A DNA stretch of 64,000 bases from Corynebacterium mastitidis DSM 44356 (GCF_000375365.1 NZ_AQXB01000004.1:179177-243176); one strand, 5' to 3'; shown: positions 1-10,974, counted from the first letter of the stretch. Translations and numbers: made by a program. The notes: a model not told the origin generated them from the sequence alone.

Positions 1-1
1 G

Positions 2-1621
2 CAGACCATCGTGCCGGAGGAGGGCGCGGACCCCGGGGTGCTGCTGCGCGACTTCTTCCAGGCCTCGGCCAACCCCTCGCAGAACTACCAGTCCGCCCGG
101 GCCTTCCTCTCCTCCGACCTGGCCTCCTCCTGGCCCAAGCAGCAGAACATCCGGGTGATCGAGGGGATGGAGACCAGCACCGAGCCCGGCTCTACCAGCT
201 CCAAGCACACCCTGCGCATTAGGGCCAACGTGATCGGGGAGATGGACTCGGAGGGCTCGTTTACCCCGCTCAACGAGCGGATGGAGACCTCCGTGGTCTT
301 CGAGCGCAACGAGGACAACCAGTGGCGCATGACCACCCTGCCCGGGGTGGTCATCATCGAGCGCACGGATCTGCGCAACCACTACGAGCCGCGCACCCTG
401 TACTTCCCCAGCAAGACGGGCAGCAAGAACCTGGTGGGGGACCGTCGCTGGGTGTACCGGGGGCAGGAGGACACCCGCGATACGCTGTTGGGGATGCTTC
501 TGCACGGCCCGAGCGAGACGATCGGCCCCGCCGTGCGGTCCGATATCCCCCAGAACGCCTCGCTCTCCGTGAGCAACAACGGGGTGCTGCGCTTTGCCGG
601 GATGAGCGGCCTGGACCGCGAGCAGCGCATCGCCTTTGCCGCCCAGGTGGTGTGGACGCTGGCCGGGGCGAACATCTCCGGGCCCTACATCATCGAGGTG
701 GACGGCGCGCCCGTGGACGACGGCATGGAGGAGATCACCACGGACGACGTCGCGGACTACAACCCCGAGGGCGTCTCCACCTCCGTGGCCCCGCTGTACG
801 CCGTCTCGGAGGACGGCGCGCTCGTGACCGTCTCCGCCGCCACCGCGGAGCCGGTGCCCGGCGAGCTGGGCTCCGCCGGGGCGATGGAGCAGGCGGACAT
901 CGCCGCGGACGGCAACATCGCGCTCACCCGGGACGCCGGGGACCGCACGCGGCTGCTGCTCGGCAAGCTCAACGGCGCGGTGGAGGAGGCCCTGACCGCG
1001 AACAGCATCACCCGCCCCTCCTTCGAGCAGGGCACCACGGCGGCCTGGGCGGTGGTCAACGGCTCCGAGGTGGTGCGCGTGGTGCGCTCGTCGAGCACCG
1101 GGGAATGGGTGCACAACACCGTGAACACCTCCGCCCTGGCCAGCCTGCGCGGGGCGGGGGAGGGCACCCCGGAGCACGACCGCGCCCCCATGACGGAGCT
1201 GCGGCTCTCCCCGTCCGGCGCGCGCGCCGCCATGATCATCGATTCCCACCTGTACGTGGGCATCCTGGACAAGTCGGACGCCGGGGGCCGCGCCATCGTC
1301 AACCCGATGGAGGTCTCCCCGCAGCTCGCCGGGCGGGTCACGGCGGTGGACTGGAGCCTCGACGGCTCCCTGCTGGTGGGCACCAGCGAGGCGGGCAGCC
1401 CGCTGTTTCGGGTGGAACAGGACGGCTCGGAGACCACCCCGATCTCCTCGGCCACGGTCTCCGCCCCGGTGACCGCCGTGGCGGACGCGGGCGACAAGCT
1501 CTACCTCACGGACTCGCTGGCCATCCGCATGCTGCCGGACGCCCCCTCGGGCGAGGAGGCCTACTGGCGGGAGGTGCCCGGGTTGCAGGGCACCCGCGCC
1601 ACCCCGGTCGTGGTGCGGTAG
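2..1621 (+). CDS. lpqB: Lipoprotein LpqB, 5' end outside window
   Basis: The frame is open from base 2, so the start codon, signal peptide and lipobox lie upstream; 539 residues are visible of a family usually about 570-590 long. The middle part (around bases 500-750) resembles a GerMN domain, with the LSVSNNGVLRFAG stretch, and the C-terminal half is the LpqB beta-propeller. LpqB is an extracytoplasmic lipoprotein that acts with the sensor kinase MtrB; mtrA-mtrB normally sit directly upstream, which cannot be seen here. The next gene, comF-like, starts two bases after the stop, so they are probably co-transcribed. Identification rests on sequence character and on the conserved lpqB-comF-hpf-secA order. 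Confidence 0.9.
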   Translation, partial: QTIVPEEGADPGVLLRDFFQASANPSQNYQSARAFLSSDLASSWPKQQNIRVIEGMETSTEPGSTSSKHTLRIRANVIGEMDSEGSFTPLNERMETSVVFERNEDNQWRMTTLPGVVIIERTDLRNHYEPRTLYFPSKTGSKNLVGDRRWVYRGQEDTRDTLLGMLLHGPSETIGPAVRSDIPQNASLSVSNNGVLRFAGMSGLDREQRIAFAAQVVWTLAGANISGPYIIEVDGAPVDDGMEEITTDDVADYNPEGVSTSVAPLYAVSEDGALVTVSAATAEPVPGELGSAGAMEQADIAADGNIALTRDAGDRTRLLLGKLNGAVEEALTANSITRPSFEQGTTAAWAVVNGSEVVRVVRSSSTGEWVHNTVNTSALASLRGAGEGTPEHDRAPMTELRLSPSGARAAMIIDSHLYVGILDKSDAGGRAIVNPMEVSPQLAGRVTAVDWSLDGSLLVGTSEAGSPLFRVEQDGSETTPISSATVSAPVTAVADAGDKLYLTDSLAIRMLPDAPSGEEAYWREVPGLQGTRATPVVVR

Positions 1622-1623
1622 CC

Positions 1624-2229
1624 GTGGAGCTGCTGCTGCCGCGCCGCTGCGCGGGGTGCGGGGCGCCGGGAGAGACGCTCTGCGCGCGGTGCCGCTGCGC
1701 CTGGTCCGCCCCGCCGCAGCGGGTCACGCCCCCGCTGGATCCCCTGATCCCCGTGTGGTCGCTCGGCCCCTACGGCGGGGCCCGCCGCCGCACCATCGTG
1801 GCGCTCAAGGAGCGCGGCAACCGCGCCGTGTACGGGCACGTGGGCGCGGCGCTGGCGGCGGGGATCGAGGCCCTGCGCGCCCGGGGAGAGCTGCCGGAGG
1901 AGGCGGTGGCGCTGCCTGCGCCCACGCGGCCGCGCTCGGCCCGGCTGCGTGGCGGGGATCACGTGACCGCCTGCTGCCGGGCGGGAGGGGTGCCGGTGGC
2001 GGCGGCCTCGCTGCGCTTTAGGCGCGGGGTGCGCGACTCCGCCGGGCTGGGCAGGGATCGGCGCCGGGGCAACGCCCTGGGCCGGGTGGAGATCCTCGGC
2101 GCAGTTCCGCCGGTGGTGGTGCTGGTGGACGACGTGGTGACCACCGGGGCCACCCTGCATGCGGCCGTCGCCCGGCTGCTCGTGGAGGGTGTCCGGGTGG
2201 CCGGGGCGGTGGTGTGGTCGCACGCCTAA
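1624..2229 (+). CDS. ComF-family phosphoribosyltransferase-like protein
   Basis: A 201-residue protein with an N-terminal zinc-finger-like pair of Cys motifs (RRCAGCGAPGETLCARC) followed by a type I phosphoribosyltransferase fold. The PRPP-binding loop VVLVDDVVTTGAT is near residue 160. In competent bacteria ComF helps single-stranded DNA uptake; in actinobacteria the role is unknown. The GTG at 1624 is chosen because it follows the lpqB stop by two bases and precedes the Cys motif; no strong Shine-Dalgarno is visible, suggesting translational coupling. A longer overlapping open frame begins far upstream inside lpqB and is not credible as a start. Confidence 0.82.
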   Translation: MELLLPRRCAGCGAPGETLCARCRCAWSAPPQRVTPPLDPLIPVWSLGPYGGARRRTIVALKERGNRAVYGHVGAALAAGIEALRARGELPEEAVALPAPTRPRSARLRGGDHVTACCRAGGVPVAAASLRFRRGVRDSAGLGRDRRRGNALGRVEILGAVPPVVVLVDDVVTTGATLHAAVARLLVEGVRVAGAVVWSHA

Positions 2230-2357
2230 GCGGCGGGCGGGGGTACCGCGCGGGGCCCACCACGGGGTGAACAAAGGGTAAACGCGGACGCCCGGGCGCG
2301 GGTACTATGGGGGACGGACACACGAGGTCCACCGCCTACTTCTAGGGAGGTAAGAAG

Positions 2358-3032
2358 ATGTCTACCGCCGTCAACGGCAACGAGTCCCTCAGCCCGGAGG
2401 CCCAGGTCTCCATCACCGGGCGCAACGTGGAGGTCCCCGAGCACTTTGCCGAGCGGGTGAACGCCAAGCTCGCCAAGATCGAGAAGCTGGACCCCACCCT
2501 CACCTCGTTCCACGTGGAGTTGCAGCACGAGCCCAACCCGCGCCGGGAGGCGCAGAGCGATCGCATCCAGATCACGGCGTCGGGCAAGGGCCACATCGCG
2601 CGGGCGGAGGCCAAGGAGGATAGCTTCTACGCCGCCCTGGAGACGGCGATCGCCCGCATGCAGCGCTCCCTGCGCAAGGTCAAGGCGCGCCGCTCCATCT
2701 CTCGCTCCGGCCACCGCGCGCCCAAGGGCGTGGGAGAGGTGGCCGCCGACCTCGTGGCCGAGGCGGACAAGGCCAAGCAGGAGCAGGGGCGCTTCGACGT
2801 GGACCCCTACGCGGACTCCGTGGAGGACGTGGTGCCCGGCCAGGTGGTGCGCACCAAGGAGCACCCGGCCACGCCGATGTCCGTGGATGACGCCCTCTCC
2901 GAGATGGAGCTGGTGGGGCACGACTTCTACCTCTTCGTCAACGAGGAGACGGGGCGGCCCTCCGTGGTGTACCGCCGCCACGCCTTCGACTATGGCCTGA
3001 TCTCGCTCACGGAGGCCGCCGAGCGGGGCTAG
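2358..3032 (+). CDS. hpf: Ribosome hibernation promoting factor, long form
   Basis: A 224-residue long-type HPF. The N-terminal RaiA/HPF domain (residues about 15-110, VSITGRNVEVPEHFAERV onward) binds the 30S subunit. A linker leads to the C-terminal dimerisation domain (about 165-220, containing FYLFVNEETGRPSVVYRR) that pairs ribosomes into 100S particles in stationary phase or stress. A clear Shine-Dalgarno (GGGAGGT at 2344-2350) sets the ATG. A TACTAT hexamer at 2302-2307 could be a -10 element. It is followed by a hairpin terminator and then secA1, the order seen in Corynebacterium and Mycobacterium. Confidence 0.93.
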   Translation: MSTAVNGNESLSPEAQVSITGRNVEVPEHFAERVNAKLAKIEKLDPTLTSFHVELQHEPNPRREAQSDRIQITASGKGHIARAEAKEDSFYAALETAIARMQRSLRKVKARRSISRSGHRAPKGVGEVAADLVAEADKAKQEQGRFDVDPYADSVEDVVPGQVVRTKEHPATPMSVDDALSEMELVGHDFYLFVNEETGRPSVVYRRHAFDYGLISLTEAAERG

Positions 3033-3053
3033 GGATCGCGCGTCTGGCCTGCT

Positions 3054-3089
3054 CACGCCGCCGTCGGTGCCCTAGCCGACGGCGGTGTT
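3054..3089 (+). terminator. Hairpin terminator after hpf
   Basis: A 10-bp perfect stem (3058-3067 with 3076-3085), extended by three pairs past a bulged G, encloses an 8-base loop and is followed by GTTA rather than a long T run. It sits between the hpf stop and the secA1 start, so it probably ends or attenuates hpf transcription. Confidence 0.6.
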
Positions 3090-3170
3090 ACCCGTAGCGG
3101 GGCGCCCCCGCGTACACTGTTTGAGGATATTTCTATAAAACCGCCCTCATCAGAGTAAGGACTGTGGGAA

Positions 3171-5741
<2,571 letters not shown>

Positions 5742-5762
5742 TTTTTATACCCGGTGCGCAAC

Positions 5763-5794
5763 CGAGGGCGGGAGGCGATGGCCTCCCGCCCTCG
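5763..5794. terminator. Strong hairpin terminator between secA1 and a convergent gene
   Basis: A 14-bp perfect G+C-rich stem (5763-5776 with 5781-5794) closes a GATG loop between two converging genes. It can serve both strands; no clear T run follows on the plus side. Confidence 0.75.
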
Positions 5795-5810
5795 TCGTGT
5801 CACCGCCGCG

Positions 5811-6185
5811 TCACCACAGCACCCGGAACTCCGCGATCCTGCCGCCGCGCACGCAGCCGGTGAAGCCGTAGCGGGCGCCGCCGATCTCGCAGCTTCCGTA
5901 GATCTCCGCGCCCTGCCGGCCCCGCAGGTGCAGGGAGCGCAGCCGCACCGAGCGCCGGGCGCGGCGGTGCGCGCGGGCGTAGGCCAGCACCGGGGCCTCG
6001 AAGGAGGCGGCGGAGAGCTGACGTAGGGGGCGTCGGGCGCACAGCACCTCCAGGAGCACGAGCACCTGGGCGCGCAGCCGCGGCGTCGGGGGAGCAGCAC
6101 CCGGCCGCGCGGGCTCGGGGGAGGGACGGGCGGCGTCGGGGAGGTAGATCTTCAGGTGGCCGTAGCCGGGTATGGGGATGAGCAT
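5811..6185 (-). CDS. Rv3235-family protein
   Basis: A 124-residue basic protein of the actinobacterial Rv3235 family, function unknown. The core (LLEVLCARRPLRQLSA, about residues 44-59) is the family hallmark and is followed by an arginine-rich strand-forming tail with EIYGSCEIGGARYGFTGCV. The start at 6185 gives MLIPIPGYGHLKIYL behind an AGAGGCGG Shine-Dalgarno-like stretch. It converges on secA1 as in mycobacteria. No membrane segment or signal peptide is visible; a cytosolic role is inferred. Confidence 0.75.
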   Translation of the reverse strand: MLIPIPGYGHLKIYLPDAARPSPEPARPGAAPPTPRLRAQVLVLLEVLCARRPLRQLSAASFEAPVLAYARAHRRARRSVRLRSLHLRGRQGAEIYGSCEIGGARYGFTGCVRGGRIAEFRVLW

Positions 6186-6281
6186 GGCGGTGCCGCCTCT
6201 CTGCGTGAGGTGGCGGGGCGGGCGCGGGCGGGGCTGAGTATCATTGTGACACGAAAAGAACCGCGAGGAGAAGGGATTGGC

Positions 6282-6692
6282 GTGCGAGGACTCATCGTTG
6301 ATTACGTGGGCGTGCTGGACGGGAGCGAGGAGGACCAGCGCCGCTGGCGTAACCTCTTTGCGGCGGCCAAGAAGAACGGCGTGGCCACGGCCATCCTGTC
6401 CAACGACCCGGGCGGCCCCGGCGCGGAGCCGATCCGCGAGTGGGAGTACCGGGGCATCGTGGACGCGGTGCTGCTGTCCGGGGAGATCGGCGCGGAAAAG
6501 CCCGACGAGCGCGCGATGAGCATCGCCGCCGACACCCTGGAGCTGCCCATGCGCGACTGCGTGCTCATCGACGATTCCATCGTGAACGTGCGCGCCGCGG
6601 TGGAGGCCGGGCTGGTGGGCGTGCTGTACCAGTCCTTCGACCGCGCGGTGGTGGAGATCGTGGGACTCTTCGACATCGAGGGGGAGTTCTAG
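6282..6692 (+). CDS. HAD-like hydrolase with altered motif I
   Basis: A 136-residue protein with a HAD (haloacid dehalogenase) core but no cap domain. Motif II is visible in ATAILSND, the motif III Lys in AEKPDERAM and motif IV in CVLIDDS. Motif I reads VDYVGVLDG: the nucleophile-position Asp is kept, but the second Asp of DxD is Val, so phosphatase activity is uncertain. The GTG at 6282 is preferred over upstream starts because GAGGAGAAGGG (6264-6274) lies 7 bases before it. It is divergent from the Rv3235-like gene and followed after 3 bases by the DUF6912 gene. Confidence 0.75.
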   Translation: MRGLIVDYVGVLDGSEEDQRRWRNLFAAAKKNGVATAILSNDPGGPGAEPIREWEYRGIVDAVLLSGEIGAEKPDERAMSIAADTLELPMRDCVLIDDSIVNVRAAVEAGLVGVLYQSFDRAVVEIVGLFDIEGEF

Positions 6693-6695
6693 CCC

Positions 6696-7202
6696 ATGCG
6701 CGTGTACATCCCCGCCACCTTCAGCACCCTGTGCGGGCTCAACGAGGCGCGCGTGGTGACCGCGCGCTCGGGCTGGGCCTTCGCCGTGACCCCGGCGCTG
6801 CGGGAGTTCTACACCGAGGGCGACGAGGAGGAGATCGCGCACGCGGCCTTTCAGGACGCCGCCGAGGCCTCCCTCCGGCTGTTGGCGGTGGGGGACCAGG
6901 AGAGGTTCCCGCACCGCCGCGTGGTGATCTCCGCGGACGTCCCGGAGGGCCACGTTTCCCTTACCCCGGAGAACGGGGAGTCGGTGGTGCGCCTGGAGCC
7001 CGCGCAGGTGCACCTGGCGGACGTAGCGGCCATCCACGTGGACGTGCCGGAGTCCGAGGAGGCCACCGCCCGGGCCATCGAGGCCATCGACGCCGCGGAC
7101 ATGGGGGACGAGGACGCCGAGCTGACGGTGGGCGACGCCCTGGATAACTTCCTGGCCTGGTATGACCCCAGCGAGCTGCCGGTGCTGGTGGAGCTGCTCT
7201 AG
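6696..7202 (+). CDS. DUF6912 family protein
   Basis: A 168-residue acidic actinobacterial protein of unknown function, recognised by its opening MRVYIPATFSTL, the central EFYTEGDEEEIAHAAF segment and the C-terminal FLAWYDPSELPVL. There is no signal peptide, membrane segment or catalytic motif. It starts 3 bases after the HAD-like gene, which suggests translational coupling, and its 3' end overlaps the convergent rsgA by 4 bases. The family name is recalled from conserved gene order and sequence appearance. Confidence 0.75.
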   Translation: MRVYIPATFSTLCGLNEARVVTARSGWAFAVTPALREFYTEGDEEEIAHAAFQDAAEASLRLLAVGDQERFPHRRVVISADVPEGHVSLTPENGESVVRLEPAQVHLADVAAIHVDVPESEEATARAIEAIDAADMGDEDAELTVGDALDNFLAWYDPSELPVLVELL

Positions 7203-8191
7203 TCCCAGTCCACGTTGGTGCGCAGCGCGCCGAGCAGCGCGCGTACCGCCGCCGCGCGCCGGGCGCTGGCGCCGCTCAGCGAGTCCAGCGCGCATTCCGG
7301 GTCCGCGGGGGGGCCCATGTGCGCGCAGCCCCGGGGGCAGTCCTGGGCCACCTGGGCGAGGTCCTCGAAGGCGCCCACCACGGCGTCGGCCCCCACGTGG
7401 GCGAGGCCGAAGGAGCGGATGCCGGGGGTGTCGATGATCCAGCCGGAGTCCCCGGGCAGCCGCAGGGCCACGGACTGGGTGGAGGTGTGGCGGCCCTTGC
7501 CCACCTCGGAGACCTCGCCGGTGGCGCGCTCCGCCTGGGGCACCAGCCGGTTGACCAGGGTGGATTTGCCCACCCCGGAGTGCCCGATCACGGCGCTGGT
7601 GTGGCCGGAGATGGTGGACAGCAGATGATCGAGGGGATCGTTGACCCCGCAGGTGAGCACGGGGACGTTGAGGTCTGCGAACTCGGCGGCGAAGGCCCGG
7701 TGGTCCGCCAGGTCCGTCTTGGTCAGGCACAGCACAGGGCGCAGCCCCCCGACGAAGGCGGCGATGAGGCTGCGCTCCACGAAGCCCGCGCGCGGCGGGG
7801 GGTCGGCCACGGCGCAGACGATGAGCAGCAGCTCGGCGTTGGCCACCACGATCCGCTCGTAGGGGTCGGTGTCGTCCGCGGTGCGGCGCAGCACGGAGGA
7901 GCGCTCCGCGAGCCGGACGATGCGGGCCAGGGTGCCGGGGGCTCCGCTGGTATCGCCCACCACGCCCACGCGGTCGCCCACCTCGATGGGGGTGCGGCCC
8001 AGCTCGCGCGCCCGCATGCACACCACGGGCCCGCGCGCGCCGTCGAGCACCACCCCCCAGCGGCCTCGATCCTTGGTCACCACCATGCCAAACAGGGCGT
8101 CGCGGTGCTCGGGCCGGTTCTTGGTGCGCGGGCGGGAGCCCTTGCCGGGCCGCACCCGCACGTCGGATTCGTCGTAGCGCCGCCTAGCCAC
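7199..8191 (-). CDS. rsgA: Ribosome small-subunit-dependent GTPase A
   Basis: A 330-residue circularly permuted GTPase that acts in late 30S subunit maturation. After an OB-fold, the G-motifs occur in the order typical of RsgA: G4 TKTD (157-160), then G1 GHSGVGKS (203-210), then G3 DTPG (254-257). The C-terminal zinc-binding part carries C285, C289, H291 and C300. The GTG start overlaps the aroA stop by 8 bases, so aroA-rsgA form an operon, as in other corynebacteria. Confidence 0.94.
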   Translation of the reverse strand: MARRRYDESDVRVRPGKGSRPRTKNRPEHRDALFGMVVTKDRGRWGVVLDGARGPVVCMRARELGRTPIEVGDRVGVVGDTSGAPGTLARIVRLAERSSVLRRTADDTDPYERIVVANAELLLIVCAVADPPPRAGFVERSLIAAFVGGLRPVLCLTKTDLADHRAFAAEFADLNVPVLTCGVNDPLDHLLSTISGHTSAVIGHSGVGKSTLVNRLVPQAERATGEVSEVGKGRHTSTQSVALRLPGDSGWIIDTPGIRSFGLAHVGADAVVGAFEDLAQVAQDCPRGCAHMGPPADPECALDSLSGASARRAAAVRALLGALRTNVDWD

Positions 8192-9470
8192 GCACCATCG
8201 CCTCCCACATGCGGGCGAAGCCGGGCAGCGTCTTGGCGGTGGTGGCCACGTCGTCGATGAGCACCCCGGGCACCCGCAGGCCGATGATGGCCCCGGCGGT
8301 GGCCATGCGGTGATCCGCGTAGGAGCGCCAGGTGCCGCCGCGCAGCGTGGCGGAGGGGGAGATGCGCAGGCCGTCCGGGGTCTCGGCGCAGCGCCCGCCG
8401 AGGGCGGTGATCTCCGCGCGCAGGGCCGCCAGGCGATCGGTCTCGTGCCCGCGCAGGTGGGCGATGCCGTAGAGGTGACTCTCCGTGGTGGCCAGGGTGG
8501 CCAGCGCCGCCACGGTGGGGGTCAGCTCCCCGATCTCGGACATGTCCAGCTCCACGCCGTGGAGGCGGCCGTCGGCGGGGCCTGTGATCGCCACGGCGTC
8601 GGGGGTGCGCACCACGGTGCCGCCCATCGCGGTGGCGATGCGCCGGAAGTGATCCCCGGCCTGGGTGGTGGCGGCGGGCCAGCCGGGTATGGTCACGGTG
8701 CCGCCGCTGACCAGGGCGGCGGCGAGGAAGGGGGTGGCGTTGGAGAGATCCGGCTCGATCTGCCACTCGCCGCCCGCGAGGGCGCCGGGTTCGACGCGCC
8801 ATTCCTCGTGGCCCGCGTGCACCGTGGCCCCGGCCCGGCGCAGCATGTCCACGGTCATCTCGATGTGCGGCAGGCTGGGCAGCGCGGCCCCGCGATGGCG
8901 CACGGTGATCCCGCGCCCGAAGCGCGGGGCGGCCAGCAGCAGGCCGGAGACGAACTGCGAAGAGCCGGAGGCGTCCACGGTGACGGCGCCGCCGAGGTCG
9001 CCCGCCGCGCGGCCCATCACGCGGAAGGGCAGCGCGTCCCCGGCGACCTCCACCCCGAGGTCCCGCAGGGCACCCAGCAGCGGGCACATGGGCCGGGTGC
9101 GGGCCTGGGCGTCGCCGTCGAAGTCCACGGGGCCCTCGGCCAGGGCGGCCAGCGGCGGCAGGAAGCGCATGACGGTCCCGGCGAGCCCGCAGTCCACCCG
9201 GGCGGCGCGCAGCGGGCCGGGGGCGACCTCGATGGTGTCGGGGCGGGCCTCGTCCACGCGGACGTCGGCGCCGAGCGCGCGCAGGGCGTCGCACATGAGC
9301 TCGGAGTCCCGGGAGCGCAGCGCGCCGCGCAGCACCGAGGGGGAATCCCCCAGCGCCGCGAGCACGAGCGCCCGGTTGGTCATGGACTTGGAGCCGGGCA
9401 CGCGCTGGGTCCAGGACAAAGGACCGGCGGCGGTGGGGGCTGGCCAGGGGGCGGGGTGTTGATCGCGCAC
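8184..9470 (-). CDS. aroA: 3-phosphoshikimate 1-carboxyvinyltransferase (EPSP synthase)
   Basis: A 428-residue EPSP synthase, which joins shikimate-3-phosphate and phosphoenolpyruvate in chorismate synthesis; it is the glyphosate target. The N-terminal substrate loop [17 protein letters not shown] (Lys28) and the [16 protein letters not shown] segment are clear, and the C-terminal [10 protein letters not shown] region is intact. I chose the GTG at 9470; an ATG at 9500 and one at 9548 are in frame but would run into the sigH control region. It is transcribed away from sigH and into rsgA. Confidence 0.94.
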   Translation of the reverse strand: MRDQHPAPWPAPTAAGPLSWTQRVPGSKSMTNRALVLAALGDSPSVLRGALRSRDSELMCDALRALGADVRVDEARPDTIEVAPGPLRAARVDCGLAGTVMRFLPPLAALAEGPVDFDGDAQARTRPMCPLLGALRDLGVEVAGDALPFRVMGRAAGDLGGAVTVDASGSSQFVSGLLLAAPRFGRGITVRHRGAALPSLPHIEMTVDMLRRAGATVHAGHEEWRVEPGALAGGEWQIEPDLSNATPFLAAALVSGGTVTIPGWPAATTQAGDHFRRIATAMGGTVVRTPDAVAITGPADGRLHGVELDMSEIGELTPTVAALATLATTESHLYGIAHLRGHETDRLAALRAEITALGGRCAETPDGLRISPSATLRGGTWRSYADHRMATAGAIIGLRVPGVLIDDVATTAKTLPGFARMWEAMVRG

Positions 9471-9496
9471 ACCCCCATCATAGAGATGGAGCCAGG

Positions 9497-9512
9497 GCAT
9501 ACAATGGTATGC
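9497..9512. promoter_or_regulatory. Inverted repeat between aroA and sigH
   Basis: Two six-base arms (GCATAC and GTATGC) flank AATG, and on the plus strand TACAAT (9500-9505) resembles a sigma-A -10 element about 49 bases before the sigH start. No matching -35 is obvious. It may be a promoter or an operator for the divergent pair. Confidence 0.35.
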
Positions 9513-9553
9513 ATTGCCCGTTGCCCCCACGACCGAAAGGCCGCACATCGACC

Positions 9554-10180
9554 ATGGCGGACACTATGGCGGACCCCGAGCTTCAGGAGCTTCACCGGCG
9601 CTTTGAGCGAGAGGCGCTGCCCCTGCTGGATCAGCTCTACGGCGGAGCGCTCAAGATGACCCGGAACCCCGCCGACGCGGAGGACCTGGTGCAGGAGACC
9701 TACATGAAGGCCTTTCAGGCCTTCGATCGGTTTCAGGCCGGCACCAACCTCAAGGCGTGGCTGTACCGGATCATGACCAACACGTACATCAATTCCTACC
9801 GCAAGAAGCAGCGCCAGCCCGTGCAGACCTCCGCCGAGGAGATGACGGACTACCAGCTCTACACCACCTCCTCGCACGACTCCACGGGCCTGGTCTCCGC
9901 CGAGGTGGAGGCCCTGAAGCGGATACCCAATCAGCAGATCATCGACGCCCTGGACCAGCTCCGGGAGGACTACCGCATGGTGGTGTACTACTCCGACGTG
10001 GAGGGCCTGGCGTACAAGGAGATCGCGGAGATCATGGACACCCCGCTGGGGACCGTGATGAGCCGCCTGCACCGCGGAAGAAAACAGCTCCGGGGCTTGT
10101 TAAAGGAAGTGGCACAGGAACAGGGGATCGGCCTCGACCACCCTGAGAACGGCGAGAATGCTCAGAAGGTGAAGAAATGA
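9554..10180 (+). CDS. sigH: ECF RNA polymerase sigma factor SigH
   Basis: A 208-residue group IV sigma factor controlling the thiol-oxidative and heat stress response. Region 2 (about residues 18-90) contains [17 protein letters not shown], and region 4 (about 135-190) contains the helix-turn-helix [18 protein letters not shown]. The next gene is the cognate anti-sigma factor, which overlaps it by 4 bases (ATGA). The ATG at 9554 gives the usual [14 protein letters not shown] start; in-frame codons upstream would overlap the promoter region. A SigH-type promoter lies inside its 3' end, which would allow rshA to be induced by SigH. Confidence 0.95.
   Translation: MADTMADPELQELHRRFEREALPLLDQLYGGALKMTRNPADAEDLVQETYMKAFQAFDRFQAGTNLKAWLYRIMTNTYINSYRKKQRQPVQTSAEEMTDYQLYTTSSHDSTGLVSAEVEALKRIPNQQIIDALDQLREDYRMVVYYSDVEGLAYKEIAEIMDTPLGTVMSRLHRGRKQLRGLLKEVAQEQGIGLDHPENGENAQKVKK
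10076..10101 (+). promoter_or_regulatory. SigH-type promoter for rshA inside sigH
   Basis: GGAAGA (10076-10081), 17 bases, then GTT (10099-10101) fits the SigH consensus GGAA-N16..20-GTT. It lies 76 bases before the rshA start, within sigH. A SigH-dependent rshA promoter inside sigH is known in C. glutamicum; here it is inferred from the motif. Confidence 0.55.
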
Positions 10181-10434
10181 CGTCGGAGAAAGAACCATGT
10201 GGCTGCCAGCGCGATGACGTGCAGGAGGCCCTCAGGGGGCTGTTCGACACCCCGCGTTCCGCCCAGGAGTGCGAGGAGCTGCGCCGCCAGATCGAGCGCT
10301 GCCCGGAGTGCTTCTCCCGCCTGGAGCGCGAGGAGGCGATCCGCGCGCTCATGCGGGGGTGCTGCGGGGCCGCCCCCGCCCCGGTGACGCTGCGCCAGCG
10401 CATCAGCGCGCAGATCCGCATCGTGCGCCGCTAG
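10177..10434 (+). CDS. rshA: Anti-sigma factor RshA with altered zinc motif
   Basis: An 85-residue ZAS-family, redox-sensitive anti-sigma factor that holds SigH inactive until disulfide stress. Cysteines are at 8, 10, 32, 42, 45, 62 and 63. The family motif is HxxxCxxC; here it reads QIERCPEC, so the His position is Gln38 (CAG at 10288-10290) while Cys42 and Cys45 remain. Zinc may be held by other residues or bound weakly. It overlaps sigH by four bases and has a putative SigH promoter upstream. It is followed by a very strong hairpin. Confidence 0.92.
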   Translation: MTSEKEPCGCQRDDVQEALRGLFDTPRSAQECEELRRQIERCPECFSRLEREEAIRALMRGCCGAAPAPVTLRQRISAQIRIVRR

Positions 10435-10452
10435 GCGAGGCCGATAGAGAGA

Positions 10453-10508
10453 AAAGGTGCCCGGGATCGCCTCCTTTTTGTTTGAGGGAGGCGATCCCGG
10501 GCACCTTT
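10453..10508. terminator. 22-bp perfect hairpin between rshA and bL37
   Basis: Arms 10453-10474 and 10487-10508 are perfectly complementary over 22 bases, with a 12-base loop rich in T. It lies between convergent genes and can act on both strands. The stem is much longer than a minimal terminator needs, and T runs outside the stem are short. Confidence 0.75.
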
Positions 10509-10531
10509 CGGCGCTGCGGGGCCGAACTGCT

Positions 10532-10606
10532 TTAGGAGTTCGGGCGCTTGCCGTGGTTGGCGGACTTCTTACGACGGTCCTTGCGCTTGCGACCACGCTT
10601 GCTCAT
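10532..10606 (-). CDS. 50S ribosomal protein bL37 (24 residues)
   Basis: A 24-residue, very basic peptide, opening MSKRGRKRKDRRKK and ending NHGKRPNS. It closely resembles the small bL37 protein first seen in mycobacterial 70S ribosome structures. An AAGGAG Shine-Dalgarno sits 6 bases before the ATG. It lies between sigH-rshA and whiB1, the same position as in mycobacteria. Such short genes are often missed by automatic callers. Confidence 0.85.
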   Translation of the reverse strand: MSKRGRKRKDRRKKSANHGKRPNS

Positions 10607-10716
10607 GATTACTCCTTGGGTCGTATCGGTGTACGGAGGTCAACCCCACCGACTTTAGCGGTGCCGGGGTGGGGGAAGAAATTGGCCGTGGGTTTTCCGG
10701 GCTTATGCGGCGGTGG

Positions 10717-10974
10717 CTAGACGGTCATGCGCGCGCGGCGGCCGCGGTTGTTGCGGCGCTTCAGGGCGCGGCGCTCGTCCTCGGAGAGGCCGCCCCACAC
10801 GCCGGCGTCCTGACCGGTCTCCAGGGCCCAGCGCAGGCACTGGGAGGTCACGGGGCAGCGGTTGCAGACGATCTTGGCCTTGGCGATCTGGGCGAGGGCG
10901 GGGCCGGAGTTGCCCACCGGGAAGAACAGCTCGGGGTCCTCGTCGCGGCAAACGGCTTCGTGGCGCCAGTCCAT
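10717..10974 (-). CDS. whiB1: WhiB1-type iron-sulfur transcription regulator
   Basis: An 85-residue Wbl protein. Cys9, Cys37, Cys40 and Cys46 would bind a 4Fe-4S cluster; GVWGG (59-63 region) is the G(V/I)WGG turn and the basic tail RRALKRRNNRGRR contacts DNA. WhiB1 is nitric-oxide sensitive and essential in M. tuberculosis, where it works with the principal sigma factor. The ATG at 10974 (MDWRHEAVCRDEDPELFF) is chosen over ATGs at 10980 and 10995 because the AAGGAG then lies at the better spacing of 8 bases. Confidence 0.93.
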   Translation of the reverse strand: MDWRHEAVCRDEDPELFFPVGNSGPALAQIAKAKIVCNRCPVTSQCLRWALETGQDAGVWGGLSEDERRALKRRNNRGRRARMTV

